A stretch of 64,000 nt of DNA, taken from NCBI RefSeq assembly GCF_900110245.1, contig NZ_FOCZ01000003.1, positions 248,001-312,000 of the forward strand. Direction: 5' to 3'. This document shows positions 1-10,006 of the stretch, piece after piece. Below the pieces are notes generated by a model. The model ran no database searches. It was not told the DNA's origin and saw nothing but the letters and a program-made list of their open reading frames with translations. The stretch is from Niastella yeongjuensis (GTDB lineage Bacteria; Bacteroidota; Bacteroidia; Chitinophagales; Chitinophagaceae). Every line of letters starts with the position of its first letter. Position 1 is the first letter of the stretch. A program made the position numbers and the translations under genes.

Positions 1-16
1 ATTAGTTAGCTGCCAT

Positions 17-1495
17 ATGTTATTGCTTGGAATTGATGTAGGCACGTCCTCAATAAAAGTTTCTGTCGTAGACGCCCAAACACAGCAGTGTAAAGCATCT
101 GCCCAATACCCCGAAACAGAATCCCCTATCATCTCTCCCCAGCCTGGCTGGGCCGAACAAAGTCCCGAAATGTGGTGGGAACATGTGCAACAGGCTATTA
201 AAAAAGCGCATGCTACCAATAACTATAATCCCGCTGATATTGGCGCCATTGGTATTTCGTACCAGATGCATGGACTGGTGATGGTTGATGAAAATCAGCA
301 GGCATTGCGCAACTCAATTATCTGGTGCGACAGCCGGGCAGTTGAAATTGGTGAAAAAGCATTCAAGGCTATTGGCAAAAAACAAAGTCTTTCCCATCTG
401 TTGAATTCCCCCGGAAACTTTACTGCCTCCAAACTGGCCTGGGTAAAAGAAGAAGAGCCGGATACCTATAAAAAAGCGATGCGCATTATGCTGCCCGGCG
501 ATTTCATTGCCATGAAATTGACGGGTGAGATCACTACCAGCATCTCCGCTTTATCGGAAGGTATTTTCTGGGATTTCAAAAAAAACAGGATCAGCAAGGA
601 TGTAATGGAGCATTATGGTTTTGACGATGAACTGATCCCCCCTGTACAGGATGTATTTTCAGACCATGGCCGGCTGAAAGAAAGCATAGCTGCTTCCTTA
701 TCGTTACAAGCCGGTATACCGGTTACTTATAAAGCGGGCGACCAGCCCAATAATGCCCTGTCGTTAAATGTGCTGGAACCCGGTGAGGTGGCTGCTACGG
801 CCGGTACTTCAGGTGTTATTTATGGCGTTAGCGACGAACTTACTTATGATCCCGAATCGCGTGTAAACACTTTTGCACACGTTAATTATACCAATGATGA
901 AAAGCGGTTGGGTGTGCTGTTGTGTATCAATGGCACCGGTATTTTGAACCGCTGGGTTAAAAACATTTTCACACCGGCTATCAGCTACAGCCAAATGAAC
1001 AGCGAAGCGGCAAAAGTACCAATAGGTGCCGATGGTTTACGCGTGCTGCCTTTTGGTAATGGTGCCGAGCGTATGTTGAACAACCAGATCATTGGCGTGC
1101 ATTTTCATCATATCGATTTAAACCTGCATTCCCAGGCGCATTTGTTCCGCGCCGCGCAGGAAGGCATTGCCTGCGCATTCCGGTATGGACTGGACATCAT
1201 GCGCGAAAATGGCATGAACCCACAGGTGATCAGGGCTGGTAAAGCCAACCTGTTCCTGAGCGAGCTGTTTGTGGAAGCCTTTGTAAATACCACCCATGTA
1301 CCGGTTGAATTGTATAACTGCGATGGCAGTATAGGCGCTGCAATAGGCGCAGGAATTGGCGCCGGCGTATATAAAACTCCGAAAGAAGCATTCACCCAGG
1401 TTAAACCTTTGACAGTAATTGAGCCAACGAAGAAGAAGGAGTACAAGCATGTATATGAGGAGTGGAAAGTGCTGCTGGATAATATTTTGAAATAA
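17..1495 (+). CDS. xylB: Xylulokinase
   Basis: Phosphorylates D-xylulose to xylulose 5-phosphate in the cytoplasm, the second step of isomerase-type xylose use. It is a 492-residue FGGY kinase, the normal length. Visible landmarks are the N-terminal phosphate-binding motif with Asp7-Val-Gly-Thr, the MHG substrate motif near residues 84-86, WCDSR near 103-107, the catalytic Asp in AGDQPNN near 242, and the ATAGTSG segment near 262. The ATG at 17 gives the expected N-terminus. Xylose isomerase follows 174 bp downstream on the same strand and a symporter comes after that, which supports xylulose over other FGGY substrates. The upstream promoter lies outside the window. Confidence 0.96.
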   Translation: MLLLGIDVGTSSIKVSVVDAQTQQCKASAQYPETESPIISPQPGWAEQSPEMWWEHVQQAIKKAHATNNYNPADIGAIGISYQMHGLVMVDENQQALRNSIIWCDSRAVEIGEKAFKAIGKKQSLSHLLNSPGNFTASKLAWVKEEEPDTYKKAMRIMLPGDFIAMKLTGEITTSISALSEGIFWDFKKNRISKDVMEHYGFDDELIPPVQDVFSDHGRLKESIAASLSLQAGIPVTYKAGDQPNNALSLNVLEPGEVAATAGTSGVIYGVSDELTYDPESRVNTFAHVNYTNDEKRLGVLLCINGTGILNRWVKNIFTPAISYSQMNSEAAKVPIGADGLRVLPFGNGAERMLNNQIIGVHFHHIDLNLHSQAHLFRAAQEGIACAFRYGLDIMRENGMNPQVIRAGKANLFLSELFVEAFVNTTHVPVELYNCDGSIGAAIGAGIGAGVYKTPKEAFTQVKPLTVIEPTKKKEYKHVYEEWKVLLDNILK

Positions 1496-1499
1496 GTTG

Positions 1500-1623
1500 C
1501 AGGTGAGTGGTGAATGGTGAGTAAGGCTCGCGAAAATCGGAGGCATCTGAAAATTGGCGAACCCTTTGACCACTGAAAATTGCTGCGATGGCTACAGGTT
1601 ACAGCTTGAGGCTTGCAGCTGCA
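1500..1623. repeat. Intergenic GGTGAGT/GGTTACAG-type short tandem repeats
   Basis: The xylB-xylA gap starts just after the xylB stop with GGTGAGT/GGTGAAT-like units (1502-1526) and ends with a GTTACAG/CTTGAGG/CTTGCAG run (1593-1623). These are imperfect period-7/8 repeats of the kind seen at many other gene ends in this window. The function is unknown. Confidence 0.4.
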
Positions 1624-1669
1624 TATCTATACACGAAACATCTTACAAGTAAATAATAAACTCAAGAAT

Positions 1670-2998
1670 ATGAACATCATTACAGGTGACAAAGAATTCT
1701 TTAAAGGCATTGGCCAAATCAGGTATGAAGGCGTGGAGAGCGATAACCCACTGGCCTTTAAATGGTATGATGAGAACAGGATAGTAGCTGGCAAAACCAT
1801 GAAAGAGCATTTGCGGTTTGCCGTATGTTACTGGCATACGTTCTGTAACACCGGCGCTGATCCGTTTGGCCCCGGTACAAAACATTTTGCCTGGGATGCA
1901 GCCGGCGATGCCGTAGCACGTGCTAAAGACAAAATGGATGCGGCTTTTGAATTCATTACCAAGCTGGGTGTTCCTTACTATTGTTTTCACGATATAGACC
2001 TGGTTGATGAAGGCGCTAACATAAAAGAATATGAAAGCCGTTTGCAAACCATTGTTGACTATGCCAAACAAAAACAGGCAGCCAGCGGGGTGAAATTATT
2101 ATGGGGCACTGCCAACGTGTTCAGCAACCCCCGTTACATGAACGGCGCTTCTACCAATCCTGATTTTGCTGCGGTGGCCTATGCCGGTACACAGGTGAAA
2201 AATGCGCTTGATGCTACTATTGCCCTGGGTGGTGAGAACTATGTGTTCTGGGGTGGCCGCGAAGGTTATATGAGCCTGCTGAATACCAACATGAAGCGTG
2301 AGCTCGATCACCTGGCGCAATTCCTCACCATGGCGCGTGACTACGCCCGCAAACAAGGTTTCAAAGGAGTGTTCTTTATTGAACCCAAACCCTGCGAACC
2401 TACCAAACACCAATACGATTATGACAGCGCCACCGTGATCGGTTTCCTGCGTCATTACGGACTGGATAAAGACTTTAAACTGAATATTGAAGTAAACCAT
2501 GCTACGCTGGCCGGCCATACCTTCCAGCACGAATTACAGGTTGCTGCCGATGCGGGTATGCTGGGCAGCATCGATGCCAACCGCGGTGATGACCAGAATG
2601 GCTGGGATACCGATCAGTTCCCGGTTGATTTGAATGAGCTGGTAGAAAGCATGCTCATTATTCTGGAAGCCAAAGGTTTTGCCGGTGGTGGTATAAACTT
2701 CGATGCCAAGACCCGTCGTAACTCAACCGACCTCGAAGATATCTTTATGGCGCACATCGGTGGTATGGACACCTTTGCCCGCGCACTGGTGATCGCTGAT
2801 AAGGTAATGCAGAAATCGCCTTACCTGAAATTCCGCAAAGACCGCTATGCTTCCTTTGACAGTGGTAAAGGAAAAGAGTTTGAGACCGGTGCTTTAAAAC
2901 TGGAAGACCTGCGGGAGTTTGCCCTGACGAATGGCGAACCAAAACAGACCAGTGGTAAGCAGGAGTGGCTGGAGAATATCATCAACCAGTATATTTAG
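1670..2998 (+). CDS. xylA: Xylose isomerase
   Basis: Interconverts D-xylose and D-xylulose using two divalent metal ions. The ATG at 1670 gives a 442-residue protein beginning [11 protein letters not shown], the usual class II xylose isomerase start; the frame is open further upstream, but that extension is not like the family. Seen motifs are the FHDIDL region with the catalytic His, the metal ligands in [15 protein letters not shown] and [10 protein letters not shown], and the [17 protein letters not shown] metal-site segment. It sits between xylB and a sodium/solute symporter in the same direction, so the three genes form a xylose uptake and entry module. The product is cytoplasmic and probably tetrameric, as is known for the family. 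Confidence 0.97.
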   Translation: MNIITGDKEFFKGIGQIRYEGVESDNPLAFKWYDENRIVAGKTMKEHLRFAVCYWHTFCNTGADPFGPGTKHFAWDAAGDAVARAKDKMDAAFEFITKLGVPYYCFHDIDLVDEGANIKEYESRLQTIVDYAKQKQAASGVKLLWGTANVFSNPRYMNGASTNPDFAAVAYAGTQVKNALDATIALGGENYVFWGGREGYMSLLNTNMKRELDHLAQFLTMARDYARKQGFKGVFFIEPKPCEPTKHQYDYDSATVIGFLRHYGLDKDFKLNIEVNHATLAGHTFQHELQVAADAGMLGSIDANRGDDQNGWDTDQFPVDLNELVESMLIILEAKGFAGGGINFDAKTRRNSTDLEDIFMAHIGGMDTFARALVIADKVMQKSPYLKFRKDRYASFDSGKGKEFETGALKLEDLREFALTNGEPKQTSGKQEWLENIINQYI

Positions 2999-3046
2999 TA
3001 AAGTGTGGGTTTTGTGCATGTAGGCAGGTGATGTAAGCGGTAAGAT

Positions 3047-3110
3047 ATAGGAAGTAAGAAGTAAGAGGTAGGATTCAGGTTTTTCATACTTCTTACCTCA
3101 TGCTTCCTAT
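3047..3110. repeat. Inverted pair of AAGTAAG-type tandem repeats downstream of xylA
   Basis: A left arm (3047-3070) made of GAAGTAA/GAAGTAA/GAGGTAG units is matched by a right arm (3087-3110) in inverted orientation. About 20 of 24 positions pair, around a 16-nt loop. On RNA it would form a long AU-rich hairpin between xylA and the transporter gene. Confidence 0.65.
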
Positions 3111-3195
3111 TTCATTTTGTTGCCACCACAAAGGCCCAACTTTTAACTACCAGTAACGTAACAACAACATAAGTAACCAAACAAAAGCTTGCCAT

Positions 3196-4824
3196 ATGCA
3201 TTTTCTTGGTCCAATCGATTGGTTATTCGTAGGCCTGTACCTTGCCGTAATAGCTGCGATCTCCATCTGGTCGATTAAAAAAGCAAAGGATTCACCGTCA
3301 GATTACTTTCTGGCCAACCGTAACCTGGGCTGGTTTGTGATCGGTGCATCTATTCTCGCTTCTAACGTAGGTTCTGAACATATTGTAGGATTAGCCGGAA
3401 CTGCCGCCAGCAGTGGGGTGGTGATGGGGCATTATGAACTGCACTCCTGGATCATCCTTACGCTGGGTTGGGTATTTGTGCCCTTCTACATGCGCAGCAT
3501 GGTGTATACCATGCCCGAGTTCCTGGAAAAACGCTTCAATGCAAAAGCAAGATGGCTGTTGTCGATCATACAGCTCATCAGCTATGTAATTGCAAAAGCA
3601 GCCGTAACCATTTATGCCGGCGCACTGGTGTTTAACTCCCTGCTGGGGGTTGACTTCTGGACCGGCGCCATCATACTTGTAGTGGTTACGGGGGTGTATA
3701 CCATCTTCGGCGGGTTGCATGCGGTAATGTATACCGAAGCCATCCAGGCCATTGTATTGTTGCTGGGTTCTGCCGTGCTGCTGTTTATTGGTTTGGATAA
3801 AGTAGGCGGCTGGGGAACCCTGATGCATTCGTTGCCCAAGGAGAAACTGAATATGTTCCAGCCATTATCAAATCCCGATTTCCCGTGGGCCGGTATTTTG
3901 TTCGCCTCGCCGATAGTGGGGCTATGGTACTGGTGTACCGATCAGCACATCGTACAGCGTTGTCTGGCTGCCCGTAATGAAAAGGAAGCAAGAAGAGGGA
4001 CCATCTTTGCAGCGTATTTAAAACTGATGCCATTCTTCATCTTTATGATCCCCGGGTTGATCGCCTATACACTGCATCAACAGGGTAAAATAAATATGAC
4101 CGATACCGATGTGGCCTTCCCTACACTGGTAAAAGAGATCATGCCGGTGGGATTGCGTGGTTTACTGGCCGGTGGTTTGCTGGCCGCGTTGATGAGCTCG
4201 CTGGCTTCTGTGTACAATGCGTGTTCAACCCTGTTCACCATGGATATTTATAAGAAAATAAAACCCGAAGCTTCCAACCATGAACTGGTGCGCGTAGGGC
4301 GTATTGCAACGGGGATTGTGGTACTGCTGGGCATGATCTGGATCCCGTTGATGAAAAACATTTCAAAAGGATTATATGGCTATTTGCAAAGCGTACAATC
4401 GTACCTCGCACCGCCCATTGCCGCAGCCTTTTTGCTGGGTGTTTTCTCCAAACGCATCAACGCAAAAGGCGCCTATACCGCTATGGTGGCAGGGTTTATA
4501 ATTGGGATCCTGAAGCTGGTGTTTGAATTGATGAAAGCTCAGTTAGGACCTGGCCTGTTGTATGATTTTGCTACCATGAACTTCTTATACTTCTGTATCG
4601 CATTGTTCGTGTTCTCCGTTGTGCTGATGGTTGCGATAAGCCTGGCTTCTCCGGCCCCGGATGAAGCGCACATAAAAGGATTGACGTTTGCTACTACTGT
4701 TGCTGAAGATAAAAAAGCTTCGCGTGCAAGCTGGAATCAAAAAGATGTGTTGTTAACGGTAGTGGTATTAGTGTTTATTATTGCCATATTTATGTATTTC
4801 TCGCCACTGGGAATAGCGAAATAA
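3196..4824 (+). CDS. Sodium/solute symporter (SSS family), probable xylose transporter
   Basis: An inner-membrane transporter of the sodium:solute symporter (SGLT-like) family, 542 residues with about 13-14 hydrophobic segments. The N-terminal LGPIDWLFVGLYLAVI segment, the DYFLANRNLGW motif and the IGASILASNVGSEHIVGLAGTAA segment are typical of sugar members. The mid-protein WYWCTDQHIVQRCLAARN and the ALMSSLASVYNACSTLFTMDIYKK segment are also family hallmarks. It is placed 197 bp after xylA on the same strand, so D-xylose is the likely substrate; this rests on context, since family members also carry glucose, galactose or inositol. Confidence 0.9.
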   Translation: MHFLGPIDWLFVGLYLAVIAAISIWSIKKAKDSPSDYFLANRNLGWFVIGASILASNVGSEHIVGLAGTAASSGVVMGHYELHSWIILTLGWVFVPFYMRSMVYTMPEFLEKRFNAKARWLLSIIQLISYVIAKAAVTIYAGALVFNSLLGVDFWTGAIILVVVTGVYTIFGGLHAVMYTEAIQAIVLLLGSAVLLFIGLDKVGGWGTLMHSLPKEKLNMFQPLSNPDFPWAGILFASPIVGLWYWCTDQHIVQRCLAARNEKEARRGTIFAAYLKLMPFFIFMIPGLIAYTLHQQGKINMTDTDVAFPTLVKEIMPVGLRGLLAGGLLAALMSSLASVYNACSTLFTMDIYKKIKPEASNHELVRVGRIATGIVVLLGMIWIPLMKNISKGLYGYLQSVQSYLAPPIAAAFLLGVFSKRINAKGAYTAMVAGFIIGILKLVFELMKAQLGPGLLYDFATMNFLYFCIALFVFSVVLMVAISLASPAPDEAHIKGLTFATTVAEDKKASRASWNQKDVLLTVVVLVFIIAIFMYFSPLGIAK

Positions 4825-4847
4825 GCAACAGACTTATATTATTATAG

Positions 4848-4880
4848 ATGCCATCCTGATAGGGGTGGCATTTATATTTT
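4848..4880 (+). terminator. Hairpin between convergent symporter and CAP gene
   Basis: ATGCCATCC (4848-4856) pairs with GGGTGGCAT (4863-4871), with one G-T wobble, and is followed by a T-rich stretch. It lies between two convergent genes and could end transcripts from either side. Confidence 0.6.
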
Positions 4881-4886
4881 AAACAG

Positions 4887-5462
4887 TTACCAGTTGTGTT
4901 TGGCTATAATGATACAGATGTAAGACTGGTATTTACCACCGTCGCATTTTACAAACCCGATGCCTGCATCGTGCAGTGATGCGTCCCATTCGCCAATGCC
5001 CAGCAAATGATTGCGATGGCCTTTTTGGGCATCCTCTTCGTCGATGATCAATGATTTAATGGCGGCTTCGCCGGATTCGTGGCCGGAACCGATGGATTCA
5101 AAGAAGTTTTCCTTTTTATCTTTCAGCCAGTCGGCATTCAGGGTATAACCACTTTGATTAATGAAAAAGTTAATGCCATAACCTTCGGGGTTCACATGAT
5201 CGAAGTAATTGCGTTTGGCCATATCAAGCGCTTTGGCTTCGGCCACCCTTGCCAGGGTATCGTTCCAGCGCAGAGGCGCTTTGGTGATTGGTAATTTTGA
5301 TTGGAGGTGTAATTCCCTGTAATATTTTTCCGGATTGCTTCGAATAGTATTCAGTAATTGAAACGCCTGTTGGGCTTCTTCTTTTACCACAAAGGGGTTG
5401 TTATTATACAGGAACGACAATAACAACATGACTACTGGCACCATGTAGGAAACTGCTTTCAT
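4887..5462 (-). CDS. Secreted CAP-domain (SCP/PR1-like) protein
   Basis: A 191-residue exported protein with an N-terminal hydrophobic signal segment (about residues 3-20) and a CAP domain. The family features are ITKAPLRWNDTLARVAEAKALDMAKRNYFDHVNPEG (first His of the CAP cavity in FDHVNPEG), GYGINFFINQSGY, ESIGSGHESGEAAIKSLIIDEEDAQKGHRNHLLG (second conserved His) and a C-terminal beta strand. Cysteines typical of eukaryotic members are absent, as in most bacterial proteins. The catalytic or binding role is not known for this subfamily. It is transcribed toward the xylose cluster and shares no operon with its neighbours. Confidence 0.85.
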   Translation of the reverse strand: MKAVSYMVPVVMLLLSFLYNNNPFVVKEEAQQAFQLLNTIRSNPEKYYRELHLQSKLPITKAPLRWNDTLARVAEAKALDMAKRNYFDHVNPEGYGINFFINQSGYTLNADWLKDKKENFFESIGSGHESGEAAIKSLIIDEEDAQKGHRNHLLGIGEWDASLHDAGIGFVKCDGGKYQSYICIIIAKHNW

Positions 5463-5880
5463 AACGAGTACGGTATGGTTCTGAAATGAAATATCGCTCT
5501 TATAATAAATCTAAGCATTGCCGGCCGCATTTCCAATAGGGGCAAAGAGTTAACAAGTTGATAAGTTAACAGGTTGATAGCGTTGAGGGGGGATAAGTGC
5601 CTGCAAACTACTTATGAGCAAGGATATTGTACTACCTGTATTAAGTGATTTTGCGTATTTCGGGGAATTGTACTGTAGGCCGGCGCTGCCGGTTTTTTAT
5701 TTGTTTTTATTTTTCAGGTGCAGGTTCAAACAAGAATTTTTTTGGTAGCACCATAAACGATTAAGGACTGATGATGAACGATGGGCGTTTCGGTTTTCCG
5801 GAATGCCCTTTTTTGTTAGTGGTGGTTTGTCAGTTGTGAGTGAGCTCGCGGGAACTCACTCACAACTGACTACTCACTTC
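5463..5880. other. Gene-free interval with repeats and + strand terminator-like hairpins
   Basis: This 418-bp gap lies between two minus-strand genes. It holds a GTTAACAA/GTTGATAA-type period-8 repeat (5549-5580), a hairpin with stem CCGGC/GCCGG followed by TTTTTT (5680-5699), a second hairpin GGGCGTTTCG/CGGAATGCCC followed by TTTTTT (about 5783-5816), and the perfect hairpin at 5829-5870. The two T-runs face the plus strand although no plus-strand gene is seen here, so a small untranslated transcript is possible but unproven. A 44-codon frame from 5614 has no supporting feature. Confidence 0.5.
5829..5870. repeat. Perfect 16-bp inverted repeat abutting the serine hydrolase stop codon
   Basis: GTCAGTTGTGAGTGAG (5829-5844) is exactly inverted at 5855-5870 around the 10-nt loop CTCGCGGGAA. 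It starts 10 bp past the stop codon of the next gene and contains the same GTGAGT-like units as the xylB-xylA gap. No T-run follows on the minus strand, so it is not a standard terminator. Confidence 0.75.
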
Positions 5881-6936
5881 TTACTTGCAACCACTTCCGC
5901 CTACAGCTTCATCTACGGCACCTTTAAATTGCATGGCAATATCTTTCTTCTGTTCATTAATTAACGACTTCACAAAGAGGATGGCGGCGTAATTGCGGCA
6001 TTTGTCAATAAACGGCCAGGTACCAAACAGTCCCGGGCTGCTTACTACGGTACTGTTGCCGCTGGCATCTTCTTCCTGGATCCATTCGCCGAGGCCATAG
6101 TGAAAACCTTCTGCTACCTTGGGAGTGAACTTTACCGGCAGGTTAGGGAACTGTGGCTTTTCCATTTCCTCGATGGCCTTTTCGCTCAAAATTCTTTTGC
6201 CCTCAAACATACCCTTGTTCAGGATCATCGATAAAAAGTTAATATAATCATTGGCAGTACTACGGGCGCCGCCGGAAGGGTTGGGTGCGTAACCGTTCTC
6301 ATTCATGAATGAGGTTTGCTTCATTTTCAGGGGGCGTAATAATTTCTCCTGAATAAGGCGGTCGAATGGTTTTTTGGAGATCACTTCCAGCACCCGGCCG
6401 GCAACGTTCAACCCAATACCGCCGTAATGAAATTCAGTACCGGCATTGTTGGAGATCTCTTTGGCGGCAAACGTATTTACTTCTTCTTCAAGCGATGCGT
6501 ATTTGCTGCGCTGGACCATCTTCAACAAACTGCCTTTATCATTTTCAATGCCTGTGGTATGCGTAAGGCATTGGCGAATGGTTACGTAGCTCTTCATGTA
6601 TTTTTCAAATACCGGCAGGTATTTACTTACCGGGTCATCCAGGTTCAATTTGCCTTCATCAACAAATTGCATCACCAGTGCGGCGGTGAGCCATTTGCTG
6701 CAACTGGCAATGGGGGCCGGGGTTTTGGCATTGAACTCACCCAGCTCTTTGGTGTGCACCACCTGTCCGTCTTTAAATATGATAGCCACCACATCGTTGC
6801 CCAGTGATTTCTGGTTTTTTTGTAAAAGGGCATCTACCTGGCTGAAGTCGGATTGGGAAAAGGAAGACTGAAAGAATAACAGGAAAACGAATAAAATACT
6901 GCAAATGAGGCAGATGGAACGCGTTTTTAATGACAT
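5881..6936 (-). CDS. Serine hydrolase, class C beta-lactamase/esterase fold
   Basis: A 351-residue exported protein with a signal peptide (hydrophobic residues about 8-27). The beta-lactamase-related SxxK motif is S78-C-S-K81 in PIASCSKWLTA. The second motif, usually YxN, appears here as YGG in FHYGGIGLN, and the third region reads SSPGLFGTWPFID in place of KTG. HTTGIE, EVISKKPFDRLIQEKLLRPLKM and GGARSTANDYINFLSMIL are typical of this serine-hydrolase group. It is more likely a periplasmic esterase or D-amino-peptidase-like enzyme than a true beta-lactamase; the substrate cannot be told from sequence. Confidence 0.85.
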   Translation of the reverse strand: MSLKTRSICLICSILFVFLLFFQSSFSQSDFSQVDALLQKNQKSLGNDVVAIIFKDGQVVHTKELGEFNAKTPAPIASCSKWLTAALVMQFVDEGKLNLDDPVSKYLPVFEKYMKSYVTIRQCLTHTTGIENDKGSLLKMVQRSKYASLEEEVNTFAAKEISNNAGTEFHYGGIGLNVAGRVLEVISKKPFDRLIQEKLLRPLKMKQTSFMNENGYAPNPSGGARSTANDYINFLSMILNKGMFEGKRILSEKAIEEMEKPQFPNLPVKFTPKVAEGFHYGLGEWIQEEDASGNSTVVSSPGLFGTWPFIDKCRNYAAILFVKSLINEQKKDIAMQFKGAVDEAVGGSGCK

Positions 6937-7115
6937 AAATGCATGAGTTTTAGGCCTGGATTATGATTTGTAGGTATTCTACAGCTTTTTGAAAATGGGG
7001 AACGGAATGAACCGGACCAATCACTTTTACGTTCAGTAAAAGTAAAAGGTTGGTTGAAAGATCCTGGCTACCATTTTCGAAAATTTAAATTATTACAATT
7101 TCAAATTAACACGCT

Positions 7116-9728
7116 ATGAACTTAGGAAATTTTACCATTAAGGCGGCAGAAGCGTTTCAACAGGCACAACAATTAGCGTTTAATTCACAGAGTCCAAATA
7201 TAGAAACGGAGCATGTGTTGAAAGCTTTGCTCGACCAGGAAGATTCACCGGTTGAATACTTATTAAAAAAGAATAATGTAACGGTGAACCTGTTAGAGAA
7301 CAAACTACAGGAATCGATCAATAAACTGCCTAAAACAAGTGGTGATGCAGCCCAGGCTGTGAGCAGGGAAACCAATAATGCGGTATTGCGCGCAGGCGCC
7401 TCATTAAAACAATTCGGTGATGAATTTATTACACCCGAACATTTGCTGCTGGCAATTGTGCAGGGCAACGATTCAACCGCCCGCTTATTAAAAGAAGCCG
7501 GATTAAGTGAAAAAGGTTTAGTGACGGCTATAAAAGAATTACGGAAGGGCGACACCGTTCAATCCCAAACCCAGGAAAGCACTTTTAATGCGCTGAATAA
7601 ATATGCCCGTAATCTGAACGACCTGGCCCGTCAGGGAAAATTAGACCCTGTAATTGGCCGTGATGAAGAAATCCGCAGAACGTTGCATATTCTGTCGCGC
7701 CGTACCAAGAACAACCCGATACTGGTAGGGGAGCCCGGTGTAGGTAAAACCGCTATCGCCGAAGGCATTGCTCATCGTATCGTAAACGGAGACGTACCTG
7801 AGAACCTGAAAACAAAAGTGATCTATACCCTCGATATGGGCCAGCTGATCGCCGGCGCCAAGTATAAAGGTGAGTTTGAAGAAAGGCTGAAAGGCGTAGT
7901 AAAGGAAGTGACCGAAAGCAATGGCGAGATCATTTTGTTCATCGATGAAATCCATACCCTGGTAGGGGCTGGTGGCGGCGAAGGTGCCATGGATGCCGCC
8001 AACATTTTGAAACCCGCTTTGGCACGTGGTGAATTGCGGGCGATAGGTGCCACTACCCTGAATGAATACCAGCGCTATTTTGAAAAAGATAAAGCCCTTG
8101 AACGCAGGTTCCAGAAAGTTATGATAGATGAACCATCGGTTGAGGATGCGATATCAATTCTGCGTGGGTTGAAAGACCGTTATGAAACGCACCACCATGT
8201 GCGCATTAAGGACGAAGCCATTATATCGGCAGTGGAATTATCGGCCAGGTATATTACCGACCGTTTCCTGCCCGATAAGGCGATTGACCTGATTGATGAA
8301 GCAGCAGCGAAATTGAGGTTGGAAATGAATTCGATGCCTGAGGAACTGGATCATCTGATACGGCAAATTCGGCAACTGGAAATTGAACGTGAGGCTATTA
8401 AACGGGAGAATGATGAAGATAAACTGAAGGAGCTGAATACCGAAATTGCCAATCTGAGTGTGCAACGCGATACCTTAAAAGCCAAATGGCAGGAAGAAAA
8501 AGAGCTGGTTGACAAAGTGCAGGATGCCAAGGCACAGGTAGAGCAATTGAAAGTGCAGGCAGAACAGGCTGAACGCAATGGCGATTATGGAACGGTGGCT
8601 GAGATCCGCTATGGCAAAATCAAAGAACAGGAGCAGTTGATCAGTGAGTATTCGAAACAGTTGAATGCCATCAGCGAAAACAAACGGTTGATGAAGGAAG
8701 AAGTGGATGCAGAAGATATCGCCGAAACAATAGCAAAAGCTACCGGCATACCGGTAAGCCGCATGTTGCAGGGTGATAAAGAGAAATTGTTGTACCTGGA
8801 AGAAAAACTGCACGAGCGTGTGGTGGGGCAGGATGAAGCGATAACTGCCGTAGCTGATGCTATTCGCAGAAGCAGGGCGGGATTACATGATCCCAAAAAA
8901 CCGATTGGTTCATTTATTTTTCTCGGAACAACCGGGGTTGGTAAAACTGAGCTGGCAAAAGCCCTGGCCGATTACCTGTTCGACGATGAAAGTATGATGA
9001 CCCGGATTGATATGAGTGAATACCAGGAAAAACATACCGTTAGCCGGTTAGTGGGTGCGCCTCCGGGATATGTGGGATATGAAGAAGGTGGTCAACTCAC
9101 TGAAGCAGTTCGCCGTAAACCTTATAGTGTGGTATTGCTCGATGAAATTGAAAAAGCGCATCCCGATGTTTGGAATGTGTTGTTACAGGTACTGGATGAT
9201 GGCCGCCTTACCGATGCCAAAGGCCGGGTGGTGAACTTCAAGAACACCATCATCATTATGACCAGCAATATTGGTAGCCATTTGATACAGGAAGCATTTG
9301 AAGATGTGAAAGAGCATGATGTGGAAGTTGCAACAGAGCGGGCCAAGGTTGAAGTGATGAACCTGTTACGGCAAACCATCAGACCTGAGTTCCTGAACCG
9401 GGTAGATGAAGTGATCATGTTCCAGCCATTGCTGAAAAAACAGATCATGGGTATTGTGCAAATACAATTGAACGGTCTGAAACGGCAGGTGGCGGAGAAT
9501 GGCATCGATCTGCGATTCAGTAATTATGCGCTGGAGTACCTGGCTGAACAGGGTTTTGATATGCAGTTTGGTGCCCGGCCATTGAAACGGCTGATCCAGA
9601 AAGAGATCGTTAATCCGTTGAGTAAAAAGATCCTGGCTGCCGACATCGATAAGTCGAAACCGGTAATGGTCGATGTATTCGATGGAGTAGTGGTATTCAG
9701 GAACGAAGCGCCGGAAAAAGTAAAATAA
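7116..9728 (+). CDS. clpB: ATP-dependent disaggregase ClpB
   Basis: A cytoplasmic AAA+ hexamer that, with DnaK, rescues aggregated proteins. At 870 residues it is full length. In order: the Clp N-domain repeat (about 1-145), the first AAA module with Walker A GEPGVGKT (about 206-213) and Walker [15 protein letters not shown], the coiled-coil middle domain (about 410-530) that separates ClpB from ClpA/ClpC, the second AAA module with Walker A GTTGVGKT (about 604-611) and [12 protein letters not shown], and the C-terminal D2-small domain with [10 protein letters not shown]. It appears monocistronic: 179 bp separate it from the upstream divergent gene and a terminator follows at 9928. No clear TAnnTTTG element was found before it. 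Confidence 0.98.
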   Translation: MNLGNFTIKAAEAFQQAQQLAFNSQSPNIETEHVLKALLDQEDSPVEYLLKKNNVTVNLLENKLQESINKLPKTSGDAAQAVSRETNNAVLRAGASLKQFGDEFITPEHLLLAIVQGNDSTARLLKEAGLSEKGLVTAIKELRKGDTVQSQTQESTFNALNKYARNLNDLARQGKLDPVIGRDEEIRRTLHILSRRTKNNPILVGEPGVGKTAIAEGIAHRIVNGDVPENLKTKVIYTLDMGQLIAGAKYKGEFEERLKGVVKEVTESNGEIILFIDEIHTLVGAGGGEGAMDAANILKPALARGELRAIGATTLNEYQRYFEKDKALERRFQKVMIDEPSVEDAISILRGLKDRYETHHHVRIKDEAIISAVELSARYITDRFLPDKAIDLIDEAAAKLRLEMNSMPEELDHLIRQIRQLEIEREAIKRENDEDKLKELNTEIANLSVQRDTLKAKWQEEKELVDKVQDAKAQVEQLKVQAEQAERNGDYGTVAEIRYGKIKEQEQLISEYSKQLNAISENKRLMKEEVDAEDIAETIAKATGIPVSRMLQGDKEKLLYLEEKLHERVVGQDEAITAVADAIRRSRAGLHDPKKPIGSFIFLGTTGVGKTELAKALADYLFDDESMMTRIDMSEYQEKHTVSRLVGAPPGYVGYEEGGQLTEAVRRKPYSVVLLDEIEKAHPDVWNVLLQVLDDGRLTDAKGRVVNFKNTIIIMTSNIGSHLIQEAFEDVKEHDVEVATERAKVEVMNLLRQTIRPEFLNRVDEVIMFQPLLKKQIMGIVQIQLNGLKRQVAENGIDLRFSNYALEYLAEQGFDMQFGARPLKRLIQKEIVNPLSKKILAADIDKSKPVMVDVFDGVVVFRNEAPEKVK

Positions 9729-9829
9729 TAATGAATCGTTAAAAGGAAGGGAATTGCTATTTGGCTGAGAACTATATCGAAAGGAGAGCGTTATATAAAA
9801 GTGAGTGAGATTGAGACCTGTGATAAGAG

Positions 9830-9881
9830 CCTGTCAGGTCAGTATAAACTGGAGGCATTTGATTTGGGGAGACCTGACAGG
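9830..9881. repeat. CCTGTCAGGTC inverted repeat
   Basis: CCTGTCAGGTC (9830-9840) is perfectly inverted as GACCTGACAGG (9871-9881) with a 30-nt spacer, followed by TTTT. It may act as an additional hairpin after clpB. Confidence 0.6.
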
Positions 9882-9927
9882 TTTTAAACGAACAGGTTAT
9901 AGGATGAAGTTATTTTTTTAGAACCAG

Positions 9928-9959
9928 GGCCACTCTGCTGTAAGTAGAGTGGCCTTTTT
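9928..9959 (+). terminator. Intrinsic terminator after clpB
   Basis: Stem GGCCACTCT/AGAGTGGCC (9 perfect pairs, 9-nt loop) followed by TTTTT. Confidence 0.85.
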
Positions 9960-9994
9960 CTGAAATAAAAACATTAAAACAGCAATCAATTGAA

Positions 9995-10001
9995 AGAGGA
10001 G
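9995..10001 (+). promoter_or_regulatory. Shine-Dalgarno sequence of the DsbA-fold gene
   Basis: AGAGGAG ends 5 nt before the ATG at 10007. Strong SD sequences are uncommon in Bacteroidota, and this one fixes the start codon. Confidence 0.6.
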
Positions 10002-10006
10002 CAATT

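Noticed and set aside
2099-2530. Long antisense frames opposite xylA, clpB, pyk, groEL and others
   Set aside because: They are mirror frames of well-supported genes with no independent family signals.
1-4824. Xylose genes plus GH127 as a classical Sus-type polysaccharide utilisation locus
   Set aside because: No SusC/SusD pair, sigma/anti-sigma or hybrid sensor gene is present, and GH127 is 46 kb away.
5614-5748. 44-codon plus-strand frame in the 5463-5880 gap
   Set aside because: It runs through a terminator-like hairpin and poly-T tract and has no signal peptide or family resemblance.
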